61,501 nucleotides of DNA, from positions 1 to 61,501 of the forward strand of contig CAMVMU010000005.1 of NCBI GenBank assembly GCA_947168655.1, read 5' to 3'. This DNA comes from an uncultured Oscillospiraceae bacterium (GTDB lineage: Bacteria > Bacillota > Clostridia > Oscillospirales > Oscillospiraceae). The notes under the pieces were generated by a model. The model ran no database searches and was not told where the DNA came from. It was given only the letters and a program-made list of their open reading frames with translations. Shown piece after piece: positions 59,365-61,501 of this stretch. The position numbers and the translations under genes are program-made. Each line of letters starts with the position of its first letter. The stretch's first letter is position 1.

Positions 59365-60588
59365 ATGAAAGGCATTTGCGTAAGAAGCGAGATCAATCCG
59401 CTGAAAAAGGTGCTGCTCCACCGGCCCGGCCGGGAGCTGCTGCATCTGGTCCCGGACCGTCTGCCGGAGCTGCTGTTTGACGATATTCCGTTCCTGAAGA
59501 TCGCTCAGGAAGAGCATGACGCCTTTGCCCGGATCCTCCGGGAGAACGGCGCCCAGGTGGTGTATCTGGAGGATCTCATGACCGAGGTGCTCTCGCTCCA
59601 CCCCGAGCTGGTGAAGCCCTTCCTGCTGCAGTGGCTGGACGAGGGCAACATCAAGACCGAGCGGTGGCAGCGGAAGCTCTATGACTACCTCACCGAGAAC
59701 TATCAGGGCAAGGCCCTGGTGGAAAAGACCATGGAGGGCGTGACCCTGCGGGAGCTGGGCGACGTTTCCAGCCACTCCCTGGAGGACATGATCGCGCCGC
59801 CGGACGACCTGCTGGTGGACCCCATGCCCAACCTGTACTTCCAGCGGGATCCCTTTGCCTCCGTGGGCAATGGCGTCTTCCTGCACAGGATGAAGTTCCC
59901 CACCCGCTGCCGGGAGACCATCTACGCCGACTATATCTTCAACTATCATCCCGACTTCGCCGGGCTGGTAAAGCGGTACTATGACCGCACGTTCCACGCC
60001 TCCATCGAGGGCGGCGATGTGCTGAACCTCACCGCCGACACCCTGGCCATCGGCATCTCCCAGCGCACCTCCCCCGACGGTATCGAGCTGGCGGCCCGCC
60101 GTCTCTTTGCCGATCCCGAGGCAAAGATCCGCACCGTGCTGGCCTTTGACATCCCCAATTGCCGGGCCTTCATGCATCTGGACACCGTGTTTACCCAGAT
60201 CGACGTGAACAGGTACACCATCCACCCGGCCATCCTGGGCCCGCTGACGGTGTATGAGATTACGCCGGGCAAGGGCGAGGAGCTGAGCATCCGCCGCATC
60301 GACGCCGATCTGGAGCACATCCTGGCCAAGTACACCGGCGTGGACGGCGTGGAGCTGATCCCCTGCGGCGGCGGCGATCCCATCGCGGCGGCACGGGAGC
60401 AGTGGAACGACGGCTCCAACACGCTGTGCATCGCACCGGGCAAGATCGTGGTCTACGAGCGCAACGACGTGACAAACGCCATTTTGCGGGACAAGGGCAT
60501 CACCGTGCTGGAGATGCCTTCGTCCGAGCTTTCCCGCGGCCGGGGCGGTCCCCGCTGCATGTCCATGCCCCTGATCCGGGCGGAATGA
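59365..60588 (+). CDS. arcA: Arginine deiminase
   Basis: A 407-residue enzyme of normal ArcA length. NPLKKVLLHRPGRELLHL at the N-terminus, the catalytic acid/His region IEGGDVLNLTADTLAIGISQ and FMHLDTVFTQID are intact, and the nucleophile Cys sits in GGPRCMSMPLIR at the C-terminus. It hydrolyses arginine to citrulline and ammonia, the first step of the ATP-yielding arginine deiminase route. arcB follows by 50 bp. ACAGGAGGCGTT precedes the start. Confidence 0.97.
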   Translation: MKGICVRSEINPLKKVLLHRPGRELLHLVPDRLPELLFDDIPFLKIAQEEHDAFARILRENGAQVVYLEDLMTEVLSLHPELVKPFLLQWLDEGNIKTERWQRKLYDYLTENYQGKALVEKTMEGVTLRELGDVSSHSLEDMIAPPDDLLVDPMPNLYFQRDPFASVGNGVFLHRMKFPTRCRETIYADYIFNYHPDFAGLVKRYYDRTFHASIEGGDVLNLTADTLAIGISQRTSPDGIELAARRLFADPEAKIRTVLAFDIPNCRAFMHLDTVFTQIDVNRYTIHPAILGPLTVYEITPGKGEELSIRRIDADLEHILAKYTGVDGVELIPCGGGDPIAAAREQWNDGSNTLCIAPGKIVVYERNDVTNAILRDKGITVLEMPSSELSRGRGGPRCMSMPLIRAE

Positions 60589-60638
60589 TTTTGTCGAGAA
60601 AACCCTTAATATAACTACTTTTTAGGAGGAAAACAACA

Positions 60639-61501
60639 ATGGGACTGAACATCAGAGGTAGAAGCTTCCTGGCCCTGCTGGACTTCACCCCCGAGGAGAT
60701 CAACTATCTGCTGGACCTGTCCGCTGAGTTCAAGCGGCTGAAGAACGCCGGCGTGGAGCACAAGTGGCTCACCGGCAAGCAGGTGGTGCTGCTGTTCGAG
60801 AAGACCTCCACCCGTACCCGCTGCGCCTTCGAAGTGGGCGCCCGCGACCTGGGCATGGGCGTGACCTTCCTGGATCCCGGCTCTTCCCAGATGGGCAAGA
60901 AGGAATCCCTGGCCGACACCGCCAAGGTGCTGGGCCGCATGTTCGACGGCATCGAGTACCGCGGCTTTAAGCAGTCCGTGGTGGAGGATCTGGCCAAGTA
61001 CTCCGGCGTGCCCGTGTGGAACGGCCTGACCGACGACTTCCATCCCACCCAGATGCTGGCCGATATCCTCACCGTCAAGGAAGAGTTCGGTGACGTCCGC
61101 GGCCGCAAGCTGACCTTCTTCGGCGACGCCCGCAACAACGTGGCCAACTCCCTGATGGTGGTCTGCGCCAAGCTGGGCATGCATTTCTGCGCCTGCGGCC
61201 CCGAGGAGCTGATGCCCAAGGCCGAGCTGGTGGAGAAGTGCCGCGCCATCGCCGCCGAGACCGGCGCCGAGATCGAGCTGACCACCGACATCAAGCAGGG
61301 CGCCAAGGATTGCGACGTCCTCTATACCGATATCTGGCTGAGCATGGGCGAGCCCGCCGAGCTGTGGGCCAAGCGCATCAAGCTGCTGCTGCCCTATCAG
61401 GTCAACAAGGAGCTGATGGCCATGGCCAAGCCCACTGCCATCTTCCTGCACTGCCTGCCCTCCTTCCACGACCGTGAGACCACCGTGGGCGAGGACATCT
61501 A
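60639..61501 (+). CDS. arcB: Ornithine carbamoyltransferase (3' end outside window)
   Basis: 287 complete codons are visible, with no stop, so the gene is cut by the window edge. FEKTSTRTRCAFEVGARDLG is the carbamoyl-phosphate site, DDFHPTQMLADILT the second binding motif, and FLHCLPSFHD the ornithine-binding Cys loop. In the deiminase pathway it cleaves citrulline to ornithine and carbamoyl phosphate. The catabolic name arcB is inferred from arcA next door. AGGAGGA (60624-60630) precedes the ATG. Confidence 0.95.
   Translation, partial: MGLNIRGRSFLALLDFTPEEINYLLDLSAEFKRLKNAGVEHKWLTGKQVVLLFEKTSTRTRCAFEVGARDLGMGVTFLDPGSSQMGKKESLADTAKVLGRMFDGIEYRGFKQSVVEDLAKYSGVPVWNGLTDDFHPTQMLADILTVKEEFGDVRGRKLTFFGDARNNVANSLMVVCAKLGMHFCACGPEELMPKAELVEKCRAIAAETGAEIELTTDIKQGAKDCDVLYTDIWLSMGEPAELWAKRIKLLLPYQVNKELMAMAKPTAIFLHCLPSFHDRETTVGEDI

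Overview
The window is 61.5 kb of a moderately GC-rich Gram-positive (Bacillota) chromosome. It is most likely a gut Clostridia of the Oscillospiraceae type. The evidence is strong AGGAGG ribosome binding sites, a cps/eps set of the Firmicutes kind (PHP-type CpsB phosphatase, Wzz fused to BY-kinase, EpsG-like polymerase, LytR-CpsA-Psr protein), a TagGH-like exporter, LTA-synthase-like sulfatases, InlB-type surface repeats and an arcA-arcB pair. The family assignment is an inference. No rRNA, tRNA, CRISPR array, insertion sequence, integrase or phage gene was seen.

Layout. (1) 1-5439, plus strand: the 3' part of an iron-sulfur/FAD GltD-like oxidoreductase, a lone hypA, two small unknowns and a 5'-nucleotidase lipoprotein, closed by a two-way terminator. 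(2) 5481-9691: a membrane-anchored protein with a Pro-Glu stalk (minus), an aldo/keto reductase behind a consensus promoter (plus), and an LTA-synthase-like sulfatase (minus). (3) 9733-18973, minus strand: one apparent transcription unit encoding a 2039-residue tyrosine-rich secreted surface protein, a 98-residue peptide with a RiPP-leader-like N-terminus, an HprK-like kinase, a PqqD-like protein, a small anchored stalk protein and a nucleotidyltransferase of the NTP_transf_5 kind. (4) 18833-19313: an AT-rich 481-bp divergent control region. (5) 19314-58775, plus strand: a 39.5-kb cell-surface polysaccharide locus of 37 genes. (6) 58791-61501: a Nudix hydrolase, a terminator, then arginine deiminase and the start of ornithine carbamoyltransferase, cut by the window end.

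How the polysaccharide locus works. CpsB, two tandem BY-kinase fusions with extraordinary Gly-x-Tyr tails and an LCP protein form the control and wall-attachment set. A WbaP-type phosphosugar transferase starts the lipid-linked unit. Nine glycosyltransferases (four GT4, five GT2) and a Stealth phosphotransferase extend it. EpsG is the likely polymerase. RfbA, RfbB and RfbC with a DegT aminotransferase and a GNAT acetyltransferase probably make a dTDP-linked N-acetylated amino sugar. Decoration genes include an acyltransferase, pyruvyl transferase, LicD, an LTA-synthase-like enzyme and an asparagine-synthetase-like ligase. A LicD-HAD-nucleotidyltransferase-racemase block looks like a dedicated pathway for an unidentified phospho-substituent. 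A TagGH-like ABC exporter with a Wzt-like C-terminal domain is present, while no Wzx flippase is visible.

The most unusual part is region 3: PqqD, an HprK-like kinase and a nucleotidyltransferase are translationally coupled behind a short peptide and a giant surface protein. There is no radical SAM enzyme, lasso cyclase or B2 protease beside them. The two large units fire in opposite directions from the same control region.
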